Below, piece by piece: positions 44,324-57,105 of a stretch of DNA of 64,000 bases. Positions within the stretch are counted from its first letter, which is position 1. Each line of letters starts with the position of its first letter. The notes under the pieces were generated by a model. That model had not been told where the DNA came from. It saw only the letters and a program-made list of their open reading frames with translations, and searched no databases. The stretch covers positions 17,277,412-17,341,411 of the forward strand of contig CM042181.1 in NCBI GenBank assembly GCA_023376005.1, in the 5' to 3' direction. This DNA comes from Doryteuthis pealeii (lineage: Eukaryota > Mollusca > Cephalopoda > Myopsida > Loliginidae). Made by a program: the position numbers and the translations under genes.

Positions 44324-45100
44324 TTATAAGAGGCAATAAAATGCTTTTTCAAAAGTTTTTTTAAGGAAAAAATAATTTACCGAAACAATCTTCACCTTTT
44401 CCTCCCTTTCTTCAAACAATACCGACTGAACAGTGTTCCAAGAATTAAGTGCATCAAAACGAATCGAATTATACCCTAAACTAACTGTGTTGATGATAGG
44501 GAAATTAAACAAACCAGTTTGGTCAGCACGAGTGACATGAGCATGGGTGAAGTCAACTGCAAAAGCATTCTGAACAGAAACAGGCATTTTATTGTGGAAT
44601 AGTTTATGTAAGAACAAAATATTTTCACAATGGACCATATCAGAAAATTTGAGAATCTCCAAATTTGCATACAGGTTGTTAGATGATGTCCTAGGAGGCA
44701 CAAAGGACAAGTCTCACCGCAAAGTTATGAAGAACAGTAATACGATTAAATCAAAGTACCGCCATTAGGCTGACCCCAAATTTGATTACAGTATTGGAGA
44801 TGGGAATGGAAAATGGCATAATAAACTTGGATCAGAACATTTAGTGGCACAAAATGACGAAGTTTAGCTAGAGCTCCATTAGCCCTTTTGTGCTCGAGCA
44901 GTGCTATTGATCCGAGATTTCCAGCTTAGGTCAGAATCAAGTAGGACACCAAGATATTTAATACAGTCACTAGGGATAAGCCTTTTACCATTGATAAAAA
45001 GCTTAAAATCATAATTCATGCTTTTAAGAGCATGCTTGAAAATGAAATATTCCGTCTTAGAGACATTAAGAGATTTTATAGAGAGGGTAAAGGATAATAG
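44324..45100 (-). pseudogene. LINE RT C-terminal fragment, copy B
   Basis: Counterpart of 19977-20725. The upstream part is longer in one frame here (IKSLNVSKTEYFIFKHALKS leading into YLGVLLDSDLSW), but frameshifts remain. No catalytic YADD box. Confidence 0.82.
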
Positions 45101-45717
45101 GTAACGAACACAACAAGGCTTATAATACGAAATGCATTTATCAGACAATAATATAAGATACAATATACAAAGCAATGTGTAAGTTGTGGTACAGATGTGT
45201 GTTTACAAATGTGTTACAATAGAATGTAGTGTGTAATGGTATGGTTTGTTTGCAAGATAATGCTTGCGTGACTTATCTGTCTCAGGTAGGAATGTCTTGC
45301 TAGTTTGTTTGATTATACGCATCACCGACCCTTTCGTTTTTCCTAAGTATGTCGTTCTCGACGTCTGGCTGGCAGGCTTCAAAAGCACGTCGTCCCTCGA
45401 CCTCTGTTGCTGGGGAAAGAGGCTGATAGAAGGTATCAACTTTCAAAATTTGGCGGCCAAACTGAGCCTCGTAATGTGTGCTCTGGTTGGTCGCTGACCA
45501 AGGCCCTTAGCCAATCGCATGAAATTTCTCATCGGGTTATGGCTAAGAGACCTTTGGGCTCTGTTTGGCAATGGTCAAAGTGGGGGGGTTACTGTGTGGG
45601 TAATATTTTCTACAAGATAAATATTCTTAAGTAATAGGTACCAGATACTTTTTACAATATCCCAACTGTTCCCCCTTTTCGTAAATATTTTTGACTTTAA
45701 AATCTCTGGAAAAAAAG

Positions 45718-46205
45718 GTGTTGGTCACTAGCTGTATCTCCAGTATGTTACAAATACAATTTCCTTTCTCTTTTCATCAAAGAGTTCCTTTCAAAGACCA
45801 ACGTTTAAGTAGTCTGAAAGTCTTCAAGGGAGATAACTCAATCTACAGTTAACGTGCTGGACGCGAAGAGGTCCCTGTGATGTAGTGGCTAATGTCAATG
45901 TGTTCAGCATTAGTCATATCACCAGTATTTTGCCAATAGAACTTCTTTTCTCTTTACCTCAAAGAGTTCCTTCTTCCAAGGACCAACATTTTAGTAGTCA
46001 GAAAGATTCAGGGGAGATAATTCACAATCTACATTGCAGCTCCCTTTATAACTTTTTTTTTTTTTCAATGTGTTGATCGCTAGTTGTATCTCCAGTAGGT
46101 TATGAACACAATTTCCTCTCTTTTCAAAGAGTTCCTTCTTCCAAAGACTACCATTTAAATTATCAGAATGGTCTTCACGGGAGATAACTCACAAAGATCA
46201 AATTA
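45718..46205. repeat. Tandem ~180-bp repeat, copy B
   Basis: Three units as at 21345-21830. Confidence 0.7.
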
Positions 46206-46251
46206 TCCGATTGGGGAAATTACTCATCGTTATCTTAAAAAAAAAGACTGT

Positions 46252-46294
<43 letters not shown>

Positions 46295-46752
46295 AAACAT
46301 GTCAGTTTCTTTGATATATTTTAGCAGAAATCTGTATTCATGGTTATTTTACTAAAAATAATTCCCGTATAGAAACTTATAAAAATCTTGATATAATTAT
46401 TCAGACTTATGTTAATAGAAAGAAAATTAAAAAGTCTTTTATTGTTTCATCTTTTCAGATTTCATAAAGTAAAATGGGGGCTCTTAAAAATATTTTCCCT
46501 TAATATATTTTAGGAAAAATATATTTTAATTTCATCAATAGGTAAATGATTACCGAAATTTTCGTAAAAATCTGACAGTTGATTTTTTTTTATATAATTA
46601 TTTTTTTAAAAACCACTAGTCATAACTTGTTTTTGGCTACGTTAAATTTCAATTGATCTAACGGTGCAAAAATGTAAACATTGTTCTCGTTCATAATTTA
46701 TTATTTCTCAACTAAAAATTTTTTTTTAAAGTTCTTTTGAATGGTCTAAATA

Positions 46753-47372
46753 TCTTATAATGGAGATTGTATGTCTTTCTGTCTGTAACCGAAACTATAT
46801 TACTATACAAATCACAATTCCCTTTGTTATCTGCATCCCATTCTCCATGATTTTATTTTTATTTAAACCTCAATTATTAATAAAATTGTTTTACATCATT
46901 AAGACTGTTGACCATATCTACATACAAATAACATGCAGTTGTATTTATATATACAACAAAATAGCGGATTACAGTGTGAACGGGAAGGCTAATTTGCATA
47001 TTGATCTTAAAAAATTTGATTTTAATAAATATGTGCTTAATATTATTGATTTCTAATTGTTTAGTTTTATCTTATTGAATATGCGCAAAATTCTCTTCAA
47101 TAAATCTTAAAAGAAATCCCTTAACAAAAAGAAATAACTGTAATATTCTTCTTTACTTCCTATTTTAACTAAATAGTTAAATTAGGAATAGGGGTAATTG
47201 AAAATGATGGAAGAGTTAGTTTCAAAGTTGTTCTATTTTTCAATCATACCCCCTCTGTTCCAAATCATGTTATCTGCATTTTTATTCAGTTTCATTGGCC
47301 TTTCTAATTTAATGATATTTTATTATATTAAAACTTAAATACTTGCACCCGGAGGGGGCATATATTTGCTAG
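46753..47372 (+). mobile_element. Helitron Hel-N1, copy B of 22356-22977
   Basis: TC start with a 3-base deletion (TCTTATAATGG); the 3' hairpin reads CACCCGGAGGGGGC (one mismatch) then CTAG. Flanked by A and T. Confidence 0.88.
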
Positions 47373-47444
47373 TTTTGATAATATTAACCTTTATTCAAGT
47401 TTCATTGTGTTAAATATAGCGAGGCGGGGTGTATTTTGACACGG

Positions 47445-47690
47445 CGGATTGGAGGTCCCTATTGAACATTTATCTTTCTACATAATCACTCGTTTGGTTG
47501 ATACATTCTTGTAGGCGCCATGATAGGTTTTGTATGCCCTCGTCGTATGCCATTTGCAGACATTTGACATCCATGCACGACTCACCATACACTTTCGTTA
47601 ATTGGAATGGCATTTCCATTTTTTTGATGCCTTTTGCGTTCAAAAACCGAATAGACACGATTTCCAGACTTGGTGGTAGTGTTAATCGGG
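47445..47690 (-). pseudogene. Internally deleted mariner transposase, copy B
   Basis: Same 62-codon chimaera as 23050-23292 with one changed residue (GIKKMEM). Confidence 0.62.
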
Positions 47691-49290
47691 AGTTCTATCA
47701 GAAACAACTGCCAAGCCAATCCAGCGTAACAGCGAGGCACGCACAGGGGCAAGTACATTCACAACAGTGTCGCCAATAGCCGCACGAACAGTTTCTCTAC
47801 GTTCCCAGCGCTTTGGAGACCTTACTTTTGAGATTGCCCTTGTATTTACTGAACCTATTAAAAGAAGTCCTTACACCCGTTTATTCAATCATAACATAAT
47901 TAAGTTTGTTTTGTTTGTTTTTTGCCGGCAGTGAAAAAAATTATTACGTTTCAAGATGGCGACCGTAATTATTTTTTTATCCCTTTCTTCTCAATTCGTC
48001 TTCTCAATTCTTCATGTCTACGACGATAAATTGAAAGCAGTTCGTTGAATATTGGTTGTATTAGTCATTTGAATCATTTGGTGGTGAAATTCTAATTCTG
48101 GAATGCCAATAGCCACACGAACAGTTTCCCTGCGTCCGTATAGTTTTGGAGACATTACTAATGGGGTTACCCTCGTATTTACTGAACCTATTAAAAAAGG
48201 CCTTACACCAGTTTATTCAATCATAAAATAATTAATAAGTTTTATTTATTTATTTATTTATTTATTTATTTTTTGTTGCCGTGAGTGAAGAAAGTTATTA
48301 CACGTTTCAAGATGGCGTCCGTAATTACTTTTCCCTTTCTTCTCAAATCGTAATGTCTACGACAATAAATTGAAAGCTGTTGGTTGTATTAGTCATTTGA
48401 ATTATTTGGGGGTAAAGTTCCAATTTTGGAGTGCCAATAGCCGCACGAACAGTTTCCCTGCGTCCGTACAGCTTCGGAGACCTTACTTTTGGGATTACCG
48501 TCGTATTTACTGAACCTAACTATTAAAAAAAAAGTCCTTAAGCCAGTTTATTCAATTATAAAATAATTAAGTTTTTTTTTTGTTTTTTTTGCCGGGAGTG
48601 AAGAAAGTTATTACACGTTTCAAAATGGCGTCCGTAATTGTTTTGTTTTTTCCTTTCTTCAATTCGTCATGTCTACGGCAATAAATTGAAAGAGGTTGGT
48701 TGAATTAGTCGAAGAGCCTCCCACCCCGATCAATCGGCTGGTCACGCCAAGCCCTAGCACCTATATGATTGTCCCAATCCAAGTTGCCCTTATGGCAAGC
48801 TCCCACCCTTTTTATTATACATGTGCTAGAAGGCGGTGACTGAGGGTCTTAACGTCCTTCGGTGACCTTACTTTTGGGATTCCCCTCGTATTTACTGAAC
48901 CTAACTATTAAAAGTCCTTACGACCGTTTATTCAATTATAAAATAATTGATAAGTTTAATTTTTATTTTTACCGAGAGTGAAGAAAGTTATTACACGTTT
49001 CAAAATGGCGTCCGTAATTGGATTTTTTCTTCCCTTTCTTCAATTCGTTGTGTCTACGGCAATAAATTGAAAGAGGTTGGTTGAATCAGGTTATTTGAAT
49101 TATTTGTTATGCTGGAGGCAAAGAGAGAAAGGACAAAATCCATGACGATCGGGAGCTCCATCAGAAACGACTGCCAAGCCAATACCTGGCGTGGCAGTGA
49201 GGTGCGTGCAAGGACAGGTGCAGGCACAAACAAACAACCGTTGCCAATAACTTCACGGACAATTTCCCCGGCGTCCTCGGCGTTTTGGAT
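47691..49290. repeat. ~330-bp tandem repeat with YY1-like sites, copy B
   Basis: Four units; the first two keep CAAGATGGCG (about 47953 and 48308), the last two have CAAAATGGCG (about 48621 and 49002). The reversed R1 insert is at about 48725-48845. The GAGACA microsatellite is absent. Confidence 0.72.
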
Positions 49291-49381
49291 ATCTTACTTA
49301 GATCATACCGAGACACGAACACACGTGACTTGGTTTACATATATTACAACAACTATAATAAAATAAATTAAAAAAACTTAC

Positions 49382-49439
49382 CCCATTGCTGGAGATAAAA
49401 AGTGAATTATCAACTGGACATTTTGTTCTCTCTCGACTT
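49382..49439 (-). CDS. TRAF-family gene copy B, RING-tail exon
   Basis: 58 nt, same splice signals and peptide ([19 protein letters not shown]) as 25118-25175. The acceptor tract reads CTTCAATTTCAG. Confidence 0.8.
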
Positions 49440-49489
49440 CTGAAATTGAAGGAAAAAAAAAAAATAATAAGGAAAAACATGGACGCGTG

Positions 49490-49715
49490 AGCGTGTATGT
49501 ACAGTACAGTACAGTACATGTATGTATGTATGTATGTATGTACAGTGTGTGTTTGTATGTATGTATGTGTGTACAGTGCAGTGTTTGTATGTATGTATGT
49601 GTGTGTGTACAGTGCAGTGTGTGTTTGTATGTATGTGTGTACAGTGCAGTGTGTGTTTGTATGTATGTACAGTGCAGTGTGTGTTTGTATGTATGTACAG
49701 TGCAGTGTGTGTTTG

Positions 49716-49758
<43 letters not shown>

Positions 49759-49795
49759 CAGTGCAGTGTATGTATGTACAGTGCGTATGTATGGG
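49490..49795. repeat. AT/GT VNTR, copy B (short allele)
   Basis: (TATG)n/(GTGT)n with CAGTGCAGTG and one (TA)n tract, ~0.3 kb versus ~1.07 kb in A. Confidence 0.9.
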
Positions 49796-49841
49796 CATGA
49801 AAAGATGATTAGTGAGTGTGATTAATGAATTTTCGATTATT

Positions 49842-49990
49842 AAATATCAAATATATATCTACAATCTGAATCCGGACATTCAAATATTACATGTGGACTT
49901 GATAAACAAACGCCAACATCAACAGGCGATATTTTTTTATGTCGGGATGAAGATTGTAGATATATATTTGATATATAATAATCGAAACTA
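49842..49990. mobile_element. Small MITE, copy B of 26325-26483
   Basis: Mirrored CGATTATTAAATATCAAAT ends; the T-run inside is shorter. Confidence 0.7.
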
Positions 49991-50847
49991 TATAATATAA
50001 TATTCTAGGAACGAAAAAGACAAAAAGACAGGTGGTTTTATGACGGGCTTTATTCATCGGTTATAGCCGCCAAGTGGCAAGGGAATATCTCCCTGGCCAG
50101 TAGTAGCGACTAGACATAGTTAAGGCCTCAACTAGAATGGCCGAGAAGATAGAGGGTCGGAAGTGGATCCTTTTTCTCGCACGCGAAGGGTTCTTCCGGT
50201 GAAGGCTGATGGGAGTTTTTTTTTTCTTATTTTAATACCCACATATAACACACACACGCACACGTTTAATTTTTCCAGAATTAAAGAGGGTGGGGTTAGC
50301 AAAACAAAGTTTCTATGAAGAGAATATTTTTGTCTATTGATCTACCGAGTCGAGTGTCCATTTTGTTTGTTATAGTCACAATGATTAGTATTGATCAGTT
50401 GTCATAAGTGAGCAAAAACAAAGACGTCAATTATTTATAAATAGCAACAACAAAAGCCATGTGCTAGTTCCGTCTCCATCCTCAACTCTACTACACCATG
50501 AAAACACTTGCTTACTAATATTAGTCAGTCGCTGACGATGACTTGACTCGACTCGGCATGGCGTGAAACGTGTGCGTAAGATATCTTAAGTGGAAAGTGC
50601 GAGCGCATTAGAGTAGGTCGATTTTTAACTTCTTTAAAATATCAAATTGTCCATCTATGCGAAAGTTGTGTTAGTATACTAAAGACAGATACAAATAAAT
50701 TCAGATCTTTCACGTGTACCATTGTTTGAGGAAATAGCATCAAAGATCGTCTACTAAAATGTACTAAGAATCCTTGTTACATTTGGCTTAGAAATTGGTT
50801 AAAAGATTTACCGTATTCAATATTTAAATCAGAAATCTTATTTTAGG

Positions 50848-51319
50848 TAATTTATGAGGAAGCGCGTCCCGGTCTCCTGTCTCAAATTGCTACCCGGTGA
50901 CTATTAAAATAACGACCCAGCTCAGTCTATTCAAAACTATCCATCTTCATATCTATCTATTTCAATTTGTTCATATTTATCTATATTACTTTAAATACTA
51001 AGATTTTTTTTTTATTCAGGTTTGTTTAATGTCTTGTTTTTAGTTTAAATAAACAAGAATTACGACAAAAAAAGATGCGACCCCCCCCCCAATACATTTA
51101 CTTGTCGAAAATATCTATCTCCATTGTTCATATCTATTTATTTTGTTTGTTTATCTATCTCAGTCTATTCCAAACTATATATCCATCTTCATATCTAAAC
51201 AAGAATTACGATAAATAAACAAGAATTACGAGCTGGGGTTGCTATTTTGATAGTCACCGGGTAGCAATATTTTTAGGCAGGAGACCGGGACGCACTTCCT
51301 CATAAATTACCTTATTTTA
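50848..51319. mobile_element. MITE-G with TTATTTTA duplication, copy B
   Basis: Same element and flanks as 27328-27794. Confidence 0.88.
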
Positions 51320-52424
51320 TTTTATTAAAATGAAACGAATTAGATATAAATAGAATTCAAATTTACCCCCCCCCCCGCCAATCACCAACGACACCCGATA
51401 TGCTGCTTTTTGTCTCATTAATTAAGCTGTAACAGACGATCTAAAAGATCTAATTTTTGGTATCAGTATATGTGACGGAGAACGAGAAAGGAAAAAGAGC
51501 AAGACATTGTCTTGCCTGCCGGGATCGAACTCTCGTCCTCCCGCATGCAAAAACAAATGCGTTTTGGGCACTGGACGGACGCGAGGTTCAACTGATGTGC
51601 CCGGATGTTTGGCTAATATGCCCATAAAATAAGTGAGTCGAGTGCTGGGCAGTCAGCAGCAGCAGTCGACGACGAAGCGCTTTTCAGTAAAGAAATGGAT
51701 TTTAGTCGAACAGAAACAAAACTAAATAGGAAATGTGATTTTGAACTGCTAAAGATTTCGACTACGACGACGGATTTTCCAGCTGCTAGACGAAGAATTT
51801 GTTGACCAACAGAGGGTCTGGCTTGTGAGAAGACGGAGAACTGGCTTGCTTTTGGTTCCCCCATCGACGGGAGCTTGTCGATTCGAAGGTCTATTTCGCC
51901 CCCTTCTATAGTATACTAATACAACTTTCGCATAGATGGCCAATTTGATATTTTTTAAAGTGAAAAATGGGCCTACCCCAGCCCAAAGTCTTGACAGTCC
52001 GGGAGTTGGTCCAGTGGTAGGGGAAAGTACGAGACGACTAGACTGCCGAACTGCAATAGGGTGCTGTCTCGGGTAGTATTGAGTCACTTCACGAGAGGAA
52101 AGCCTCCCCGGAAGCCTGAACGTTTGCACCAGGTTGTGTCCTAACGTCTCTTCACACACGCACACTATCACACACTCGTTTAATTTTTCCAGAATTAAAG
52201 AGGGTGGGGTTAGCAAAACAAAGTTTCTATGAAGAGAATATTTTTGTCTATTGATCCAATAAAACGAGTGTTTAATGTTTGGTTGTTATAGTCACAACGA
52301 TTAATATGGATCTATTTTTATAAGTGAGCAAAAACAAAGACATCAATTATTTATAAATAGAAACAACAAAAAGTTTTGTTCTAGTTCCGTCTCCATCCTC
52401 AATTCCACTACATCATGAAAAAAA

Positions 52425-52939
52425 ACGCTTACCAGGCCCCGACACTAACTTTTTTCATGACCGTCCCAAATGAGGTTTGGACCGTCCCGAAATCAAAATA
52501 TTTTTGTTTAATTCATTAGCATCATCTATACTTGTCAGTCACCAGTAGCATAATAACATGTAATAAAACATTAAGAAAAGCTGAGGCAGTGATAATTCTG
52601 GATATTTGGACCAAAAAATCCATTTCCTAGTGTGTTTTGAGCTAAAAAAAATACTTTTTTACTTTAAGTTACCCTGAGTAGGGTTAGTAGTACATAATTC
52701 GGCCCTTTTAAATTATTTCATGGCTTTGAGAATAGACCTGCGGTGCCGTAGCCTCATTTTGAGGTCAGGATTCGGGCAATCACTGGACGGCCAATATTGG
52801 AATTTAGTACTAACTTTTAAGAAAAAAAGTTTTACCGTCCCCGGCAAACTGTCCCGGATGACGTATGGATAGTTTCGGGTGTAATTCTTATCGTCCCCGG
52901 AACGACGGGACGGCGTTAATGTAGAGCCCTGACACTTAC
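52425..52939. mobile_element. Non-autonomous hAT, copy B
   Basis: Element 52433-52931 with the same ends and the ACGCTTAC / ACACTTAC flanks as 28920-29430. Confidence 0.87.
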
Positions 52940-53498
52940 TAATAGTAGTCAGTCACAGACGATGATGACATAACTCTACATGGAGTGAAATTTTGGGTGA
53001 GATATCTTAAGTGGAAAGAGGGTGCACATACCCCAGTCCACTGTCTTAGCAGTCCGGTAGTTGGTCTAATGGCAAGAGAAAGTCCGAGACGTCTGAACTG
53101 CCGAGCTGCTGCTATCTCGGGTAGGATTGACTAACTTCAGGAAAGCCTTCCCGGAAACCTTAGCAGTTGTACCTTAGCACCAGGTTGTGTCCCCACGCCT
53201 CTTCACACACACGTTTAATTTTTCCAGAATTAAAGAGGGTGGAGGTAAGCAAAACAAAGTTTCTATGAAGAGAAATTCTTGTCTATTGATCCAATGAGAG
53301 GAGTGTCCATTTCGGTTGTTATAGTGTCAGCGATTAATATTAATCTGTTTTCATAAGTAAGAAAAAATAAAGACATCAATTATTTATAAATAAAGAATTT
53401 GTTCTAATTCTGTGTCCATCCCAACAGAACCAGATCAAGAGAAAAAAAAAACATGCGTCACGAAACGGATATTAAAAAAGGGAGGACATGAAAACTAG

Positions 53499-53533
<35 letters not shown>

Positions 53534-53590
53534 GATATATATATTTACCAACCCCTCCGCACGAGCAGGATGCGACACAAGGTCAATTTC

Positions 53591-53820
53591 TTAAGCGGAG
53601 TTTAACAGGTTTGAATTCAGAGTTTTCCTTCTAGACCGGTTGCCAAACCATGGTTAAAGAGCCCAGTCTGCCCTACTATTTACCCATAGCTGGAGGGAGA
53701 TTAAGATTCATACCTTTCCCAAGGGTATTAGCGCTAAGTGAAATGCAATTACCACGTCCAGGATTTGAACTCGGGGCGACGAGTCCATTTCCCAAGACTT
53801 TAACCATTACACCACGCACA
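53591..53820 (-). mobile_element. SINE-1, copy B
   Basis: Counterpart of 30087-30316 with intact A and B boxes. Confidence 0.83.
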
Positions 53821-53889
53821 ATGGCCGATATAGCCCTCGAGAAAACGCGGGTCATCCTCCTTTCACGCAACACATTCGAGAATATAGGG

Positions 53890-54480
53890 TTTGGTTTGTT
53901 TTACGGCATATCAACCTCGGGTCATTTAATGCCGACAAAGTTTTGAAATAAATTCATTCTTAATGGAGAGTCGATTTTTTTGTTTATAAACTCATGTTTT
54001 TCTATTTAACCCATAGATGGGACCCTAACAGGTACTACCACTCCGGGTCAGAGTGGACCTAGGAGCAATGGTGATGAAGGGGTGCTCCACATTCCCCAAA
54101 CCTGGAACCTCACCATCAGATAGAGTTTAACATCATTCCCAGGACATGTAGACTCTCAGTCACCACCTTCTAGCACCCATATGATAAAATGGGTTGGGGC
54201 TTGCAATAGGGTTGGGGCAATCGTATAGGTGCTAGCGCTTGACGTGACCAGCCGATTGATCGGAGGGGGCGTCTCCGACCGCTCGTCTAGCCTAAGTAAG
54301 GACCAAAGTGGAGTATTGCAAGTCATTGACTGCTCAACCACCTGGGTTCTATCCTTAAGCATCACGGGTCGCCACCCACGGCCAACAGGTGGCCCCATTG
54401 AGGGGGGGGAAGTCTTACCCCTCTGCAGAGGTGCAGTCGGTGCATTCTAACACCCCAGCCGACAGGGCGGGAGAATATAG
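53890..54480 (+). repeat. R1 repeat, copy B of 30385-30950
   Basis: Same order of landmarks; a G-run insertion near 54400 and a short deletion in the hairpin loop. Confidence 0.75.
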
Positions 54481-55429
54481 GGATCAACCACACATTTACG
54501 ACAGTGATACACATACACACATTAAAGAAATGGTCTTTCCGTAACTCATTGAAGACAGGGTAAACAACCACCCACCAATTCATTAAAGACAACCATCAAC
54601 TTAGGAAACGTCTTCGATTAGTTGGTTGGATTTTACGGCATGTCAATTCTTGTTGGATTATTTTATGCCGAAGTTGTTTTTGGTCAGGTTTGCCGGATGT
54701 TAAAAAAAAACAAAAAAAAAAAAAAAAAAAAAAAAAAAAACAAAAACAAAAACAAAAACAATTTCAATTGTATTAGAAACGATGTTTGTTCGTTTCTTGT
54801 TACAAGTTGAAGAAAAAAAAAAAAAAAAAGTTTTTTTTTTTTTATTTCAGACTTCTGGACTCTAATTGGTCTATTTAGCGAAAAGCTTTCTGAACAGGAA
54901 GTAAGCAGATATTTTGATCTCGATGTCTAATAATTCAAACCGGTTGAAAAAGGAATTTGGTTGGTTTGAACTAAAGGAGGATACTAATCAACAAATGTTA
55001 GAGATCGATGTAATCAATTTAATAATAATATAATTAATGATCATTTTTTTTTTTTTTTTTATTTATTTTTTTTTTTAAATCGCCAATTGGATATTGGATA
55101 AAACACGTCTCCGGCGTAAAATGACCCAACAAGGATCGACATGCCGTAAAACCCAACCAACCAACCGAAATTGTTTGGTCAGGTCTGCAGGTTGTTAAAA
55201 AAAAAATTAAAAAAAAAAACAATTTCAATTGTATTAGAAACGAAGTTTGTTTTTTTTTTTTTGTTTTTTTTTTGTTACAAGTTGAAAAAAAGTCTTAATC
55301 AGACTTCTGAACTTATAATTGGCCTCTTTTTGTGAAAAGCTTTCTAAACAGGGAGTCAGCAGATCTCTTGATCACGATCTCTCTAATAGCACAATTCAAA
55401 CCGATTGAAAAAGGAATTTCGTTGGCTTG

Positions 55430-56030
55430 GTTTGGTTTGGTTTGTGGCATATCAACCTCAGTGGGTCATTTAATGCCGATAAAGTTTTGAAATAAATCAA
55501 TTCTTAATGGATAATACAATTTTTTATAAATACATTTTTCTAGTTAACCCATAGATGGGACCCTAACAGGTACTACCTCTCCGGGTCAGAGTGGACCAGG
55601 GAGCAATGGTGATGAAGGGGTGCTCCACATTCCCCAAACCTCCAGAACTGGAACCTCACCATCAGATAGAGTTTAACGTCATTCCCAGGACATGTAGACC
55701 CGCAGCCACCGCCTTCTAGCACCCATATGATAAAAAGGGGTTGGGGTTAGCCACAAGGGCAATATGGTTGGGAAAATCATATAGGTGCTAGGGCTTGACG
55801 TGACCAGCCGATTGATCGGAGTGGGCCTCTCCGACCGCCCGTCTAGCCCAAGATAGGGCCAAAGTGGAGTATTGCATGTCATGAACTGCTCATCCACCTC
55901 GGCTCTATCCTTAAGCATCACGGGTCGCCACCCACGGCCAACAGATGGCCCCATTGGGGGAGTCTTACCCCTCTGCAGAGGTGCAGTCGGTGCATTCTAA
56001 CGCCCCAGCCGACAGGGCGGGAATTTCGTT
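55430..56030 (+). repeat. R1 repeat, full length
   Basis: Complete version of the deleted copy at 32368-32872; keeps GGTGCAGTCGGTGCATTCTA and the CGCCCCAGCCGACAGGGCG end. Confidence 0.78.
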
Positions 56031-56679
56031 GGCTTGAACTAAAAGAGGACACTAATCAACAAATGTTGGAAATCGATGTGAAAAACCAATTTTTTAAGTC
56101 GCGAATTTGATATTTGAATTAAAAAAAAAAAACGTCTTCGGCATAAAATAACCCAACAAAGGTTTACATGCCGTAAAATCCAACTAACTGACGTTTTTAG
56201 TCAGGTTTGTCGGATATTAAACATTTTTTTTTTAATTTCAAAATAGATAAAAAGAAAATTAAAAAGAAAATTTAAAGAAAATAAAAAAAAAAAAATAAAA
56301 AAGCAATTTCAGTTGTAACAAGAAGCGAACAAACATTTCTAACACAAGTTGAAAATAAAAGTCTTATTCAGACTTGTGCTCACAATTGGCCTCTTTGGTG
56401 AAAAGCTTTCTAAAACAGGAAGTTAGCAGATCTCTCTAATTGTATTATTCTATTCAAACAGGTTGAAAAAGGAATTTGATTGGCTCAGCCGCAGATGAAC
56501 TCGAGTGCACTAAACAATTGTTGGGAATCGATACGATCTACTAATCTTTCTTTTAAATAGTCCATTTGATATCAGCAATGGCGGGTGTAAAAGTCGTTGT
56601 GACAAAGATTCAGTTTGATAAATACAGAACAGGTTTAAGCAGGTCTTGTGCAAGTTCAGACTAAACAATCTCCTATAAC

Positions 56680-57105
56680 TAGAGGGAGGTCTTTATATAT
56701 ATTTACCAACATCCTGTATACAATGATCAAGCCTCTTTATCTCTATATAAAGACCTCCCTCGTCGCCCCGAGTTCAAATCCTGGACGTGGTAATTGCATT
56801 TCACCTAGCGCTAATACCCTTGGGAAAGGTATGAATCCTACCTGCACGAGCAGGATGTGACACAAGGTCAATTTCTTAAGCGGAGTTCAGCAGGTTTGAA
56901 TTCAGAGTTTTCCTTCTCCTAGACCGGTTGTCTAACCAAGGTTAAAGAGCCCAGTCTGCCCTACTATTTACCCATAGCTGGAGGGATAGTAGGATTCATA
57001 CCTTTCCCAAGGGTATTAGCGCTAGGTGAAATGCAATTACCACGTCCAGGATTTGAACTCGGGGCGACGAGGGAGGTCTTTATATAGAGATAAAGAGGCT
57101 TGATC
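56680..57105. repeat. Head-to-head SINE-1 pair with palindrome, copy B
   Basis: As 33550-33985. SINE pieces at 56762-56843 (+) and 56880-57072 (-). Confidence 0.75.
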
